This document shows, piece by piece, positions 1-12,146 of a stretch of DNA of 64,000 bases (its first letter is position 1; the number at the start of each line of letters is the position of its first letter). Below the pieces are notes generated by a model that was given only the letters and a program-made list of their open reading frames with translations, had not been told where the DNA came from and ran no database searches. The stretch is from Aquatica leii (taxonomy: Eukaryota; Arthropoda; Insecta; Coleoptera; Lampyridae), in the NCBI GenBank assembly GCA_035610365.1, contig CM069436.1:89653912-89717911 (forward strand), given 5' to 3'. Both the position numbers and the translations under genes were made by a program.

Positions 1-320
1 CTTTCTCCTGAAAGTACGAATTCTTGAGGCAACATTCTAAGAGCTTCATTATTGCTTCTACCGGCAGCGTGGTTCTTTCCTGGAGTTTTTCATCTTCTCG
101 GAGTTTTGTTTGGATGATTTTCAATGCTTCTTCAACTGGCACATTAGTATAAAGACTTTCTACGTCGAAGCTGACTAATTGATCCCGTTGTTGTAGCTCT
201 ATTGTTTTCAGAATCTCAACGAAATGTTTGGAGTCTTTGACAAAAGATGAACTGTTCTTCTGTAGTGGTTGCACAATTGGTAGTAGAAATCTAGATAGCT
301 GGTATGTGGGTCCATTACGA
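1..320 (-). repeat. Inverted fragment of Penelope-like reverse transcriptase
   Basis: This block is the reverse complement of positions 1146-1465 in the adjacent element, collinear without indels (position 1 pairs with 1465, 320 with 1146). Homology stops at about 320-323, where the forward copy begins. It carries part of the RT finger and palm region. At two sites where the forward copy has stops (TGA 1366-1368, TAG 1450-1452) this copy reads CGA and TAC, so it preserves the less damaged state. Foldback arrangements of this kind are known for Penelope-like elements; the left edge is cut by the window. Confidence 0.9.
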
Positions 321-2515
321 AAGTTATCGGCCTCAAGATACTGGAACGAGCAAGTTTTGCGCTTATCCGGGAACAAATCAACCACCATCGATGGAAGAAA
401 ACTTTATTACTCCAAGATTCGAGGAGATAAAAGATTTCACATTGGAAGAAGATTACACACCAATATTCCGCAAAAAAAGGCGCTACTTGCGAGAAAGTAC
501 GACAACTACACCAAGAAACACACGACAAAAAATGGGCTAAACTTACACGAAACCAACAGAAAGCAGCCGACAACCAAAAAAATGCAAAGAGAACCATCGT
601 CAACATATCGACACATCCACTGTCTGCTACAGAAACGAAGAAACGATTCTATTAGAGAAAGGGCTCTATTTTTCGATAACACCAAAACACGTGCCTGTAC
701 TAGACATCATTGGTGCCGTCGAGACAACACGTTTGAATCCAACACAAGCAGAAGAATTTAAGTGGAAAATCAGAAGTGCTCTAGAGAAGAAAAGAAAACA
801 ACACACCAACATCACTAAACATGAGGAAAAAGCTCTCACAAATTCACGGAAGAACAAATGCATTAAAATACTTCCAGTCGACAAAGGGGCCGCAACTGTT
901 ATCATGGATGCCACCACCTACGACCAAAAAATTGAAGACGTCTTAAATCAAGGGAATTACCGCAGACTGAAGAAAGATTCGACTTCAAGCTTGGAGAGGA
1001 AGATCTATCAAGTCCTAAAACTCTACGAAAAACATCTAACACCAAGGATGAGAAAGATGCTAACAACACACTATAGCAAACCGCCACATCTATATGGACT
1101 ACCGAAGAAACATAAAAACATGCCGCTTCGAACGATAATCAGCTCTCGTAATGGACCCACATACCAGCTATCCAGATTTCTACTACCAATTGTGCAACCA
1201 CTACAGAAGAACAGCTCATCTTTTGTCAAAAACTCTAAACATTTCGTTGAGATTCTGAAAACAATAGAGCTACAACCACGGGATCAATTAGTCAGCTTCG
1301 ACGTAGAAAGTCTTTATACTAATGTGCTAGTTCAAGAAGCATTGAAAATCATCCAAACGAAACTTTGAGAAGATGAAAAACTCCAGGAAAAAACCACGCT
1401 GCCGGTAGAAGGAATAATGAAGCTCTTAGAGTGTTGCCTAAAGAATTCGTAGTTTCAGGAGAAAGACAGATTCTTCACTCAAGACGAAGGACTACCAATG
1501 GGTTCATCTCTATCATCAGTAGTCGCCAACATCTACATGAACTGGTTTGAATCCCAGGCCATAGAGAAATCAAAATTTAAACCCAAAACATGGCTTAGAT
1601 ATGTTGACGACACCTTCATAATTTAGAACCACAGTAATCGGCAACTAGACCTTTTTCTACAACATCTGAACAACATCAAAGTATCCATCAATTTCACTAT
1701 GGAAAAGGAAAAGGAGAACTCACTTCCTTTTTTAGACGTTCACGTAACAAAGAACAAGGGAACTATGGAAACGACTGTCTACAGAAAACCGACACACACC
1801 GGTCGATATCTTAACTTTGAATCTAACCATTCCACATCTACGAAGAGGGGAGTAGCAAAATCTCTAATCGACAGAGCGTACAAGTTGTGCAACACAGAGA
1901 AAAGGCTACGAGAAGAAATCAAAAACATTAGAAACGATCTAAGGCAGAATGGTTATCCAAAAAAAGATTGTAGAAGAGCTTTTACAGAAAAAGCAATTGA
2001 ACACCAAGGAACAACCTAAAACAGAACTGCCCAATTCACTGCTGAGCATCCCATATGTCAAAGCTTTATCAAAATCAATAAAACGTATAAGGAAAAGCTA
2101 CAACTTAAATACAGTGTTCAAATCATCGACCACCATTAGGAGTATAATTTCCAACACAAAGTCACAAACAAGTCGAGATTCCCAAAACTGTATTTACCAA
2201 GTTCCATGTGAATGTGGCAAATCATACGTAGGGGAAACCAAAAGACCACTTGACATCAGACTGAAAGAACATCAGACGCACACACAGAGAGGAGAGACTT
2301 CTAAGTCCGGCATCGCGCAACATTCGTGGGATAACCAACATCGAATGAAATGGTCGGAAGCAAAAATCATACACAGAGAGGAACATTGGTACAAACGGAA
2401 ATTTAAAGAAGCGGCATTCATCAACAGCAAAGAAATTTTCAGCCAGCCAAGTGTCGAGATAAGCAACATATGGAAACCACTAATCGAACCTCTAAAACAA
2501 CTTAAACTTCACTAA
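321..2515 (+). pseudogene. Penelope-like element: reverse transcriptase plus GIY-YIG endonuclease (broken)
   Basis: Penelope-like retroelements encode one protein with an RT followed by a GIY-YIG nuclease that nicks target DNA. The RT region (about 640-1700) shows LPKKHK and the following RTIISSRNGPTYQLSRFL, a palm motif FDVESLYTN at about 1300, MGSSLSSVVANIY at about 1500, and the catalytic YVDD box at about 1600. The tail (about 2190-2300) shows CIYQVPCECGKSYVGETKR, a GIY-YIG-type core, followed by RLKEHQ. The frame is broken by in-frame stops at 1366-1368 (TGA), 1450-1452 (TAG) and 1624-1626 (TAG), by a shift at about 650 and by another between 1950 and 2010. The N-terminal part (about 390-650) reads open in patches. 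The copy is inactive. Confidence 0.93.
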
Positions 2516-2588
2516 GTAATTTTGTTCATTAATCAGTTACGCTAAGTTAATTTTGTACGCTTGAACGCTTCATCGAACATGTCTTTAC

Positions 2589-2672
2589 TATATAAGCTCC
2601 AGTGGTTTTTAGCTTGTTAGTGACGATTGCAGATACCACAGCAATCGAAACGTTGTGTATATTCGTTTCAAA
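2589..2672 (+). other. Penelope 3' region with TATA-like box and hammerhead-like hairpin
   Basis: About 75 bases after the end of the Penelope coding region there is TATATAAG (2589-2596), then TGACGA followed by a 7-bp stem (624-630 with 641-647 of the 2 kb block) closing on GAAAC, and a possible distal pairing GAAACG with CGTTTC near 2661-2669. Hammerhead ribozymes are established in the pseudo-LTRs of Penelope-like elements. Here the first core base (C of CUGANGA) is G, so a catalytic ribozyme is uncertain; a decayed or variant motif is more likely. Confidence 0.4.
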
Positions 2673-4634
2673 ATAATAAACAATGAAAGTTCAGCAGAAT
2701 GTTATTACTTCGTACATCTACGTTCTCAAGCAAAAAGACGTTCTAAGAGACGCTTAAGAAGAAGAGCAAGTGAAATGTGCCATTTCAGTTACAATAGAGT
2801 ATCGTATGTTTCAATACGACACTATTATCTTAAATGGCAAATCTATAATAATTTTGCAGTAAGTTTTTTGTACTCACTTTAATATTAGTCGATGGAAAAC
2901 CGTTTCGAGTTTGTAACACCACCATAGGATAGCTGCGGACAAAGCAAATTATTTTAAAGAAAACAAAATTAGAATAAATCTATAACAATAATTTTAGAAT
3001 ATCTGCGTTCTTGATTATTTTTAGAAACTTCTGATAATGTTTCGTCGTCAGATAAATATTGCAAAATTTTGTTACGTAAATGTAACCGTAATTTAAGGCA
3101 AACAGCCGCTCAATAATTGGGAGACAACGAGTTATGGATGGTACTCGGTGTGCTAATTATAAAATAATTAAACGAGCGTCAAAACGGTAGAAATATTCAC
3201 TACAGATCCCGCTTATATCTTTCGATCACTGAAGATAAACAAATTGCCAAACACAATTATAACAACAACTACATTTATTTCAATGAAGAGAGAAAGCGGT
3301 TATAAAAAACGATGTAAAATTAAGCATATAATCACATGAATTAATTGAATTACAATTTGAAAATATAAGTTAATAGGTAAGCGAAGAATAAAAAATTGAA
3401 TCGATGGGAATCCAGCGATTACCTAATTAGAAGTACAACGCACTTGTGTGGATATCAACATAAATTTAGCTTGTAGAAGGGATGTTGCGGGCAAATATTT
3501 TTCTCCCCGATGGAAGAAAAAGTAAGTTTTACAGCAGGCGAGAGCTATGGTCGCTACATAATACGGATAAATAATAATTTGGCGAAGAAGATAATAGAAA
3601 TATGTGAAATAGAAAAAGGGAGTAAAAAATAGAAAGAGATACGATAAAAAAATAAAATAGTTGCATTACACCGGATGAAATAAAAAAATGGGTTCACAAA
3701 CCAGAAGCAAATAGAATCAAACTCTTAAAGGAAAAAGAAATACTTTTATCCACGTACTTTAAAATCATGTTTTCAACATCCATAAACGTAATTAATCAAA
3801 AGTATTAGATTTCCATTAAGAACGACACCAAACCATTTTTGTAAATTTTCCTTTGAATTACCATTAAAACCATTTAGGTCAATAATCAAAAATATTTCAC
3901 AATATAATCGTATAAAAATTACATTTTAATGCAAATGAAAATAATAAAAAATAAGGAATTTTGGTAGAATTATTTTGTTATCGACATACTTACTTACTTT
4001 TGTTTGAAACAAAATAAAAATTAATTATCGCAACGACTAAAATTTTAATCAAAATATTTATTAAAAACTGTAATCTAAGGCGGAGTAAATTCTCCATTGA
4101 TAATAAAAGCTGTAGTAGTTTTTATATTATTTTTTTTTAATGCGAAACAACTGTTTTAAATATTTTAGTTTCGTCATATTGTTATTTTACGAGGATAATT
4201 AAACTGATCTCAATTCTTCTGTGTATCAATCAAAGCACAACGTTTACCCAAGGTTTTACCGAAATGTGTCCTTGTGGTAGGTAAGTTTTATCGCGTCACA
4301 GAATAAAACCCAATTTTTAATTAAAACATATTGATGTTGGTATTTTTACGATTGATTTGTTCTACTAATAAATAGTGTATTGGTTAAAAGGTTAACGTTT
4401 CATCGTCTTTTATAATTAAAACTAGTACACGAGATCAAAGTTTATAAAAATAATAGTACAGACATCAAAACAAAAAATAATTTTTCCCCCTCCACTATTA
4501 TCAGATAACAGACACACAAAAGTAAAGTACGTATTTAGATAATATATTTCTCAATTTACGCCATTTGCTAAAAATATCACACAGTGATGAAATCTCAAAA
4601 TTTGACAAAACCTACTTAAATTACTCAAAAGGAA
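2673..4634. other. AT-rich intergenic DNA
   Basis: No coding region, RNA gene or clear repeat boundary was found here. The first part may still be 3' sequence of the Penelope element. The last few hundred bases lie downstream of the kinase gene and should include its 3' UTR. Confidence 0.5.
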
Positions 4635-7150
4635 TTACAATTTTCTTATATACCGATAAAATTCTTGATAATTTTGTTTATAATCTCTTGGTAGCGGGAT
4701 ATGTAATCGATCTGCCGCCATAAAAGCTGCACCGACCGCCATCGTCGTCGTTAATCTTACTAAAGACAACTGTTTAATTGTAGTATGTTCGTCCATCCAC
4801 TGAATGAATCCTTCTCTAAGCAAATCCCAACTTAACCAAACAGATCCAACACAAAGTACCAGAAATCCTCCGTCTCTGTCGCATAAGTCGTTTGAAGCTT
4901 TTGCAATGACGGCGGATATACAACGCCCTAAATCTTTTCCGGCGTTTCTAAATATTAGTTTTGAAAGCTCGTCGCCTTCGTTCGCACACACTGACAATTT
5001 CTTACACAAAGCTGCGATGTGATCTTTTTTAAAATGTGTATAGAAATGGGGCAGAAGATTCCAGTGCGACGTTACGTCAAAATGTTCTTTGATTGTATTC
5101 CATACAACGTTTGTAGGATACGGAGATTTTCTAAAGTCGTCATTGTCGTCAAAATATATTTTGATGGCTTCCAACGCAATTCCATAAGCTGAAACATTAA
5201 ATTTTATATAAATATACTGAGGAAGTGCCAAACACGTGCAGGTGTTTACGTTTACTATTTTTGTTCAGTTACGTTCAACTTTGTTGCAAAAGTCAATGAA
5301 TAAATAATAATACGCACCGCTGCCAGCGTCTCCTAAAATATGTCCCCAACCACCACATTGCGCTTTTGAACCGTCGGAATTAATCAGGATCGTGTTAGAA
5401 CCGGTACCAGCAATGCACGTAATGCCACCTTTGTTCGATAAGCAAGCGACTGATCCTTCAGTGTCACTTCCAATTGCGTATCGTTCGCTTAGACTTGGAT
5501 ATACCTCTAAGAAACCTCTCACCAACTCTTGATTAGTTTCTTCCTGCTCACAGCCGCTCAATGACAATCCCTGAAAAAAAGATTTTTGAACTTTACTTCA
5601 ACAGACACACCTCTTTGGGTGTGTGTCTACGTCACAAGGTGAAGGAGTTTAGCAATACCAAATATTTGCAACACTATTTTTAGTCGTTTTATTATTCACA
5701 GATTAAACGTTTTGATTTCATTTCTGATAAACGTAACTAGCACGAAAATGTCACTTTCGATTGTACTACATAAACGTTGCGTTAAAATAAAAAAAAAATT
5801 AATCACCTTCGAGTAAATTAATCTTATCGATTAGCGCCGTTCACCTTATGACCTAAACATCAATGACCTATATATTAAGAGAACTATAATCAAAATTACG
5901 TGTGCGCGTTAAATAAAATTGTCTTTGTGTATTTAATTTAAAAAAAAAACCTTCTACGCAAATATGCAATAGAAAGTTGTAAACTTCGCAATCTTAAAGT
6001 AACTTTGATTTATCTAAAAAAATTTCCATAAAGATGACATCAGTAACACTACAGTTAAAAATAAAATTATTTACAATAGCAGTTAGTGGGATATCTTCAG
6101 ATAACTCTGCCTCTTTTTTAGCATCATCGACGAGTTCAGCTATCCTTCGTCTGCATTCTTTCATTCCCAGTAAAAAATGATTTGTTCCTGGTCCTCTAGC
6201 TTTTGATAAGATGTTTCCATCTGAATCGATTAGTACGACGGTAGTGTGGGTTGCGCCTCTGAAAAATTAAGTCAAAATTAGTTTCAGCGAAGGAAGATGT
6301 CTATTGACGCAATTAAACTTGTTAGAGGTTTATTGTACCAAATATCGTAAATACACAAAAGAAAACTTTCTAAAAAACGTTTGTTGCTACTTCGACAAAT
6401 TTTTGAATGTTAACAGGTCATGGTTTGCAGTTGTTTACGTTTCGCAATTGTTTTAAAAAATGTGAAGATCAAAGCGATCATAATTGCACCTTTTGTAGAA
6501 ACATTTATGCAGATAACATAAAAAACTAATTTATCGCATCCGGGGTCAAAAAACTTTTTTCTTCCGATTAGAAAACTGCGTCAAAATCCGAAAAGTGCAC
6601 AAAAGTGTTTGTTTGATGATTAGAGATATTACGGAACCACGTGAAAGTAGTGACAATGATCTTGAACGTATTAAATTTAACTTTATCAAATAGATATTGA
6701 AATCTGATTATAATTAATACACGTTTTGACCATAAGGCTTCAACACTCCTAATTGTGTAAGGGAGACAAAATACTTTCACCTAAATAAAAGTGAGTGGTC
6801 CCAAAACTTATAAATTAATTTAATTTTTTTTTTAATTTTTGGAAAAATAGCTACGAGTATTTTAAACAATTTTATAACAAAGTTGTTAGTAGGGCTAAAA
6901 AAATTTGGCTGACGAAGAGGGGGCAACAACATTCCTTTGCTTAAACTTTGATATTTTAATTTGTAATAGCATATTGCATTTTTGATTAATGGTTACAAAA
7001 TATTTTTATGCTCTAATAACTATAAGGTTAACATTTTTTAGGGTGCCGAAGCCATAGATCGATTTGAAAAATTAACGTCTTTTTTTTGACATATTTTTAA
7101 ATAATCAAATATTCATACCCTTCAACTCCACCGATAATTATATTAGCCAT
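4635..7150 (-). CDS. NAGK: N-acetyl-D-glucosamine kinase (complete, 4 coding exons)
   Basis: Phosphorylates GlcNAc to GlcNAc-6-phosphate with ATP in amino-sugar salvage; a cytosolic enzyme of the BadF/BadG/BcrA/BcrD ATPase (sugar-kinase/Hsp70 actin-fold) family. Coding exons on the minus strand: 7150-7119, 6258-6075, 5570-5318 and 5188-4635. All junctions are GT-AG and the sum is 1023 nt, giving 340 residues, close to the roughly 344 usual for the family. The 32-nt first exon encodes the N-terminal phosphate loop start (IIIGGVEGG) and joins in frame to GATHTTVVLID. Other marks are SLSGCEQEE, SDTEGS with the likely catalytic Asp at about residue 108, IAGTGSN at about 125-131, GGWGHILGD, and LCVGSVWLSWDLLREGF near the C-terminus. 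Introns are 860, 504 and 129 bp. No frame damage was seen, so it is probably functional. Confidence 0.95.
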
Positions 7151-8226
7151 TTTCATTTGTCGTTTCTTTTATTCTTTATTTGATCAAATTTAACATTATG
7201 TGCCACGCAAGTTTCATAAAAAACTCATCACGTTTTTACACAAGTTGAATAACTACTACCTCCTACTACTACTACAACACATTCATTTTCTGTTTTATTA
7301 TATGAAACGATTTTGATAAGACGAATGTACTCGAATCAAACTCGGAACGTTTTCACACCCATTTTATTTATAACATACGTCAGACGCAGATAATTTGTTC
7401 GAGTACGTACGTGTTTTTTGACGTTTTATCCTGTTATTTCTACTGCATTGTGTATTTTTATCAATCACTCGTTTTCAAAGTAGATTAGGCAACCAAATTT
7501 ACAAGGATAAATTTAGTAGGTTAAAAACACTACGTAAAGACAATTAAGAAACTAACATTGATGTTCTTTAACCCAGTATTATGAAACGTAGATACGGTCA
7601 CAGCATTCTTTAAATTTCCTAATACGATTTGAGCAACCATTGCTAACGATCGATACTAGCGTTGGAACTGTGAAACGTTTAAAACTAGAAGTTGGTAGTG
7701 CTAAACACGTATAGTAACATTACAACGTAAAATACACTAATTAATCACAGTAACAATAAAATGGTAAATGTTTTTTTTAAATAAACATAAACGGTCACAA
7801 GGTAAAAATGTTTTTCAGTAATTGGTTTTAATTATGAAAGATATACTTTACCGTCCTATATTTACGTTGTTTAAACAAAAAGTGAGTTAAAAATGATAAA
7901 AAAATTAGTTAAATTACTCTATGTTTGATGTTAGATTACTTTAAGGTGAAAATACTGAAAGTTAAATATTTGATTGCGAATAAAAACATAAGTTTTTCTT
8001 TATCATTATATTTTTAATGTCTACCGTATTATTAGTTCATTTGTATTATCAACACAACAGATACAAAATAAAAAACAGCGTCTAATTATTTTTTTCCACG
8101 ACTAGTTGTATAGGCTTTCATTATTACGTAGGTTGTGAAATGAAGATTTTATTTAATGTCAATTTAAGTTTTCAAATGGTTCAATTAATAAATTAATTTA
8201 ATTTTAAAAAGTAAGTTATTTGAAGT
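7151..8226. other. Upstream region of the GlcNAc kinase gene
   Basis: No gene was found. This is the 5' flank of the kinase gene and must hold its promoter and any 5' UTR, but no convincing TATA box or initiator could be singled out. A solo LTR begins at 8227, so the host promoter has at most about 1.1 kb of uninterrupted upstream DNA. Confidence 0.45.
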
Positions 8227-10265
8227 TGTTACGTGCAAAAGAGGAAACAAAGACACTTGCCTGAAATAAAGTAACATAAACGGTATTATGCTGGTGCTCA
8301 GTGAAGACGGGGTGGGTTATATTCAAAATTTCGTGATTCACAATCAAAAAGTCAAATCAAAAGGCGCCAGGAAGGAGTATAGCTTAATGGACTTCTGGCC
8401 TTTGCCAACCACAAGCCCGCTCCTGAAGGATACACTCTAAATGGACCTACCTTAATCGAGTGTATCTGACTAAAATCTGAAATTATCCAAAAATGCACAT
8501 AACGCGGAGGTCGACGGAATTAAAAGTTTGTTTACAAGTTAACTATTAACATTTATTTGAACACTCAAAAATAAAATAATAGTATTAAAATTCACAAAAC
8601 AAAACAAACACAAAAAAAAATGTACGTAAACATGAACGTTTAATAAACAAAAAAAATTAAAGTTAATTGAATAAATAAACAAAGACCAAGAAATTCAATT
8701 CAATTTCAAGAAATAAAACAAAAAAAACAATGGAAAATCTTAATTACCTAATGCACGGCCGTGTGCGCGTTTCATTATAATTAATTAATTATAAAATGAA
8801 CTAAATTCATTTATTATAAAACCAGAATGAAAACTTTAATCGTAAAATTATTCGGTTAATGTCAAACAAATTTTTAACACGGGATTATGTTACATAGTTT
8901 CGACAAATACGTACAATAATTATTAATTACATTATCGTTACATTCATTAATTCGAGACACTTGTGATTTTACTTAAAACCTAAAGCTTTTAAAACACAAA
9001 CGAGTCAACAAAAATCTCACCACATTTAAATAATCGGTACAAAATAAATACCTTGAATTGTCGTAAGTCCAAAAAAGAACTTGTGGTTGATCCTGGGTTG
9101 CCAGCTGTATACGGGAAGAAACATTGAAAGGTATCCCCAGTTGACTATGTATTGTTAAGAGCCGCCACCAAGGCGAAGATATAGCCGCGTCGTAACACTC
9201 GACGAACACGGTTCTACACTAAGTAAAATATAGACCAAAAGCGCGTGAAATTTACTTAAAACTGTAGATTCTACGAATTTGGAGTAACACTCCACTAACT
9301 GCACAAAAAAATTTACATGTTATTTCCTCTAGAAGGGGATGTGTTTACCACCCCAAAACCAACTATCTTACTAAAACATACTGACGACTGTTAACCGACT
9401 CCCTTTTATCACCAAATTCATACATATATATATAACCTTTTTTGATTACCATTTCCACAAAGGCTGTGTTCGAAACTTCAAGAAAAAAAAACAATCTCAT
9501 TAAGAAGTAGGCAAACAGATCAAATAACGTCAAAATCGTAGTATTGGACCACGGCATTTGGTTTCTACGTAAAAATCTCAAATTGACAAAATATTATATG
9601 ACAAGACGGTCATAAAATTTAAACTGCTTAATAAATTAAGATAATGATTTCATTTCCACGTCATTTGATTAAACTCACAAAGAAACCAAGTACGAATGTA
9701 CTAAGAACGCACTTAAAACAAAGAACGTTTAAACCAACTTAAAAAAAACAAACGGCTAAAATATATTTAATTACATAGATATCTCAGAAGGGAAACATAA
9801 ATTACCACTGGAATTCTGATCAAATAAAGAAAAATGTTCAATAAACAGAATCGCAGAATCAGATGATTCAGGGCGTAACAAAATACAAAATCTATCAACA
9901 ACTTCGAATTATGAAGTTGGATTCAAAAACGTAAAAGAACTTATTATAATCAATCTAAAATCAACAAAACAATTCCAAAATACGTGAAATGAATCAATCA
10001 ATTCAAATACCGGGTCCTTTACGAAAATAATCAAACAACCAATTAATTATTTTTGTAGGGTTTTCTACAAATAAAGAACTTTAATAATTAAGTTTTATTA
10101 AGAGTATAACTCGGAGATTAAATACTGCGAAAACAAAAAATGTTGCACATTACAGTTCATTGACCTTATTCAGATGTCGCTACATATACATAGCGAACCT
10201 AAAAAGAATTATACAGATTGGGGTGCGTTCAATTTCCATCAATTTTAAACGACGCGACGGTTACA
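8227..10265 (-). mobile_element. Solo LTR, about 2.04 kb, diverged relative of the Gypsy LTR at 20843
   Basis: It begins TGTTACG and ends in GGTTACA, flanked by the 4-bp duplication AAGT (8223-8226 and 10266-10269). Its first 200 bases align in order with the LTR at 20843 (AGTAACATAAACGG, then GGGTGGGTT, then an AAAGGCGCCA/AAGGGCGCCA block, then ATTTAACATTTATT). Later parts also correspond, for example the CCAAGGCGAAGATATA block near 9168. No internal domain is attached, so this is a product of LTR-LTR recombination. The strand is given by analogy with the full element. Small ORFs inside it look like chance. Confidence 0.8.
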
Positions 10266-10548
10266 AAGTTCGCGCTTAATTAAATGTGAATTTTATTAAA
10301 TTAAATTAATTTTAGATATAATAAGTGCTTAAAATAATAGTGTTTTCAAGCAATTTAAACAACGTTAGCAATAAAAACTTACGTTATCTTTTAATTTTTG
10401 TGTTTTAAATCACAATTAAGAATTACGTCAAAATTCATTCTATTAAACTAATGACAACTGTCAAAATCACTGACTTGATTTTTAATTTAAAATTAATATC
10501 TTTGATTTAGTAACAGGTAGAAAGGTTTTAATAATTCTAGTAGTGTAA

Positions 10549-10687
10549 AAATAGTATTTATACCACGGTTGAGAAGTTCATTATAACGTGCACGATTCAT
10601 ATCCCTCGACTCTTCGCGTCTCGCGATGTAATCTATCGCTTAAGTTATAATGATACACTTCTCAACCTTGATATATAATATACTATT
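10549..10687. repeat. Imperfect foldback (hairpin) repeat
   Basis: Left arm 10549-10587 and right arm 10644-10687 are inverted copies (core GGTTGAGAAGT with ACTTCTCAACC, plus TTATAAC/GTTATAA and AATAGTATTTATA/TATAATATACTATT). The loop is about 56 bases and richer in G and C. It may be a small foldback transposon; no target duplication was identified. Confidence 0.65.
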
Positions 10688-11211
10688 GTTTTTTTGACTG
10701 TTCTTAATAAAACCGTGGTTTCTTGTACCTACTTTTATTATCCTGTCTATTAGGAGATTAATCTGCAATGAGCTGAGGCTGTCTTCTTGTCTATTGCTTA
10801 TCGTTACGTCTAATGGTTTCTATGTTATAGTTGTTATTACTATGGTGGTGTTTGTATTTAGCTAAACTATTGTCCTTATAGTATTTGATGAGCGTACTTA
10901 TATTGCGTTGCAGCTCATTTATAATGTGTAATTTAAAGTATATCAAATGCTATGGTTAAGGTAAAGCTGTTTTTCTAAAGCTTGATCGTTTCTTATTTAT
11001 TTGAATTTTATTAACGATGCGTTAACTTTGGAATCAAGCAAGTTAAAGTTTTACCCTTGTTTATATACATTATAGTTAGACAATGGCTGCGTTAAAATTG
11101 GAAACATTAATTTAGATGCAAAACTAGAGTAGTTTTGGATGCAAACGCAAAATTGACATATTTGGCGCTGCTTTTGTTAATATTACAGATTTCTAAGTTA
11201 CAGATCAGTAT

Positions 11212-11691
11212 TAAAACGTTCGAAAAGTTATCTACAAATTCAAGAGCCTTCTGGAAGTTGTTATCCAACTTCTAGAAGATATACCGAAAGATAGGGAACA
11301 CTTGAGAATGATTTCCGAATGTGTATAAATACCGAAGAGACAAATCGTAGGTCAGTTATTGCTGGAATGCGAATACAGCAGTGTTAAGAAGATTATTAAA
11401 GTGGAAATAAATAAGTCGTTAGCACGCGCGTGTCTAGATAAATATACCGAGAATAATCGTGTACGTGATTTTTAATGTAAACAAGTGTGAAGCTATCCGC
11501 GGACGTTATCTTATCTTCGTGTAAGTGATAGTGTTATTCAACAGTTATACATAAATGAGTGTAAGTGTTTTCATTAAATATTATTAGATTTAATTAGTTC
11601 GGTTAATTTAAAAGTGTACATATTTCTAGAATAAGTAAACGTATTTTTAGTCGTTTAAATAAATTAGTATTTAATAATAAAATTCGTAACA
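11212..11691 (+). mobile_element. Solo LTR (480 bp) with TATA and heat-shock-like sites, copy 1
   Basis: Starts TAAAACGTTCGA, ends CGTAACA, and is flanked by the 4-bp duplication GTAT (11208-11211 and 11692-11695). It aligns over its whole length with the solo LTR at 40961-41445. Two TTCnnGAA units (11249-11256 and 11270-11277) lie upstream of TATAAAT (11324). An arthropod-type initiator TCAGTT has its A at 11354, 30 bases further on. This is a complete RNA polymerase II core promoter layout. The 4-bp TSD points to a Ty3/Gypsy-type integrase; no internal domain is present. Confidence 0.85.
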
Positions 11692-12103
11692 GTATATTTT
11701 CTTACAGTAATTTATAAAGATACAGTTTCAGACATTTGGAAAAGACATACGTTTTTTTTATTACATGTAAAATAAATTTGAAAGAAAATTATATCTATGC
11801 ACGATAACATTTATGTTATGAAATTCGGTCTACGTAAACAACTGGTATTCTGAGAAACATAATCATTCCTCTAATAGAAGACAATTTTATAATTGAATGT
11901 ACAGTTTCTAATGTATATATTTGTTTATAGTATTCGAGCGATCAATACAATAAAACATACTACCAAATTTACAAAATTTCTACTCAAATTTGATAATATA
12001 AATTAGATTAAAGTTAAGTAGTTAATGAATACACATGCTGATAAAAAAATTATAAAAGATAATTTGGGTGGGCAGGCATGTTTATCTAAAGATGGTCCTT
12101 TTG

Positions 12104-12146
12104 TGTCAATAAACAGAAATATTCTACATGTTTCTGTTTATTGACA
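12104..12146. repeat. Perfect 16-bp inverted repeat hairpin
   Basis: TGTCAATAAACAGAAA at 12104-12119 is exactly complementary to 12131-12146, with an 11-base loop. It lies inside the 11054-13595 element and is probably an internal palindrome of that element. About 80 bases further on, 12225-12310 is related in inverted orientation to 37120-37200, so other repeats are also nested here. Confidence 0.7.

Noticed and set aside
8973..9581. Minus-strand frames of 72-78 codons
   Set aside because: They lie inside the solo LTR and show no protein similarity or codon coherence.
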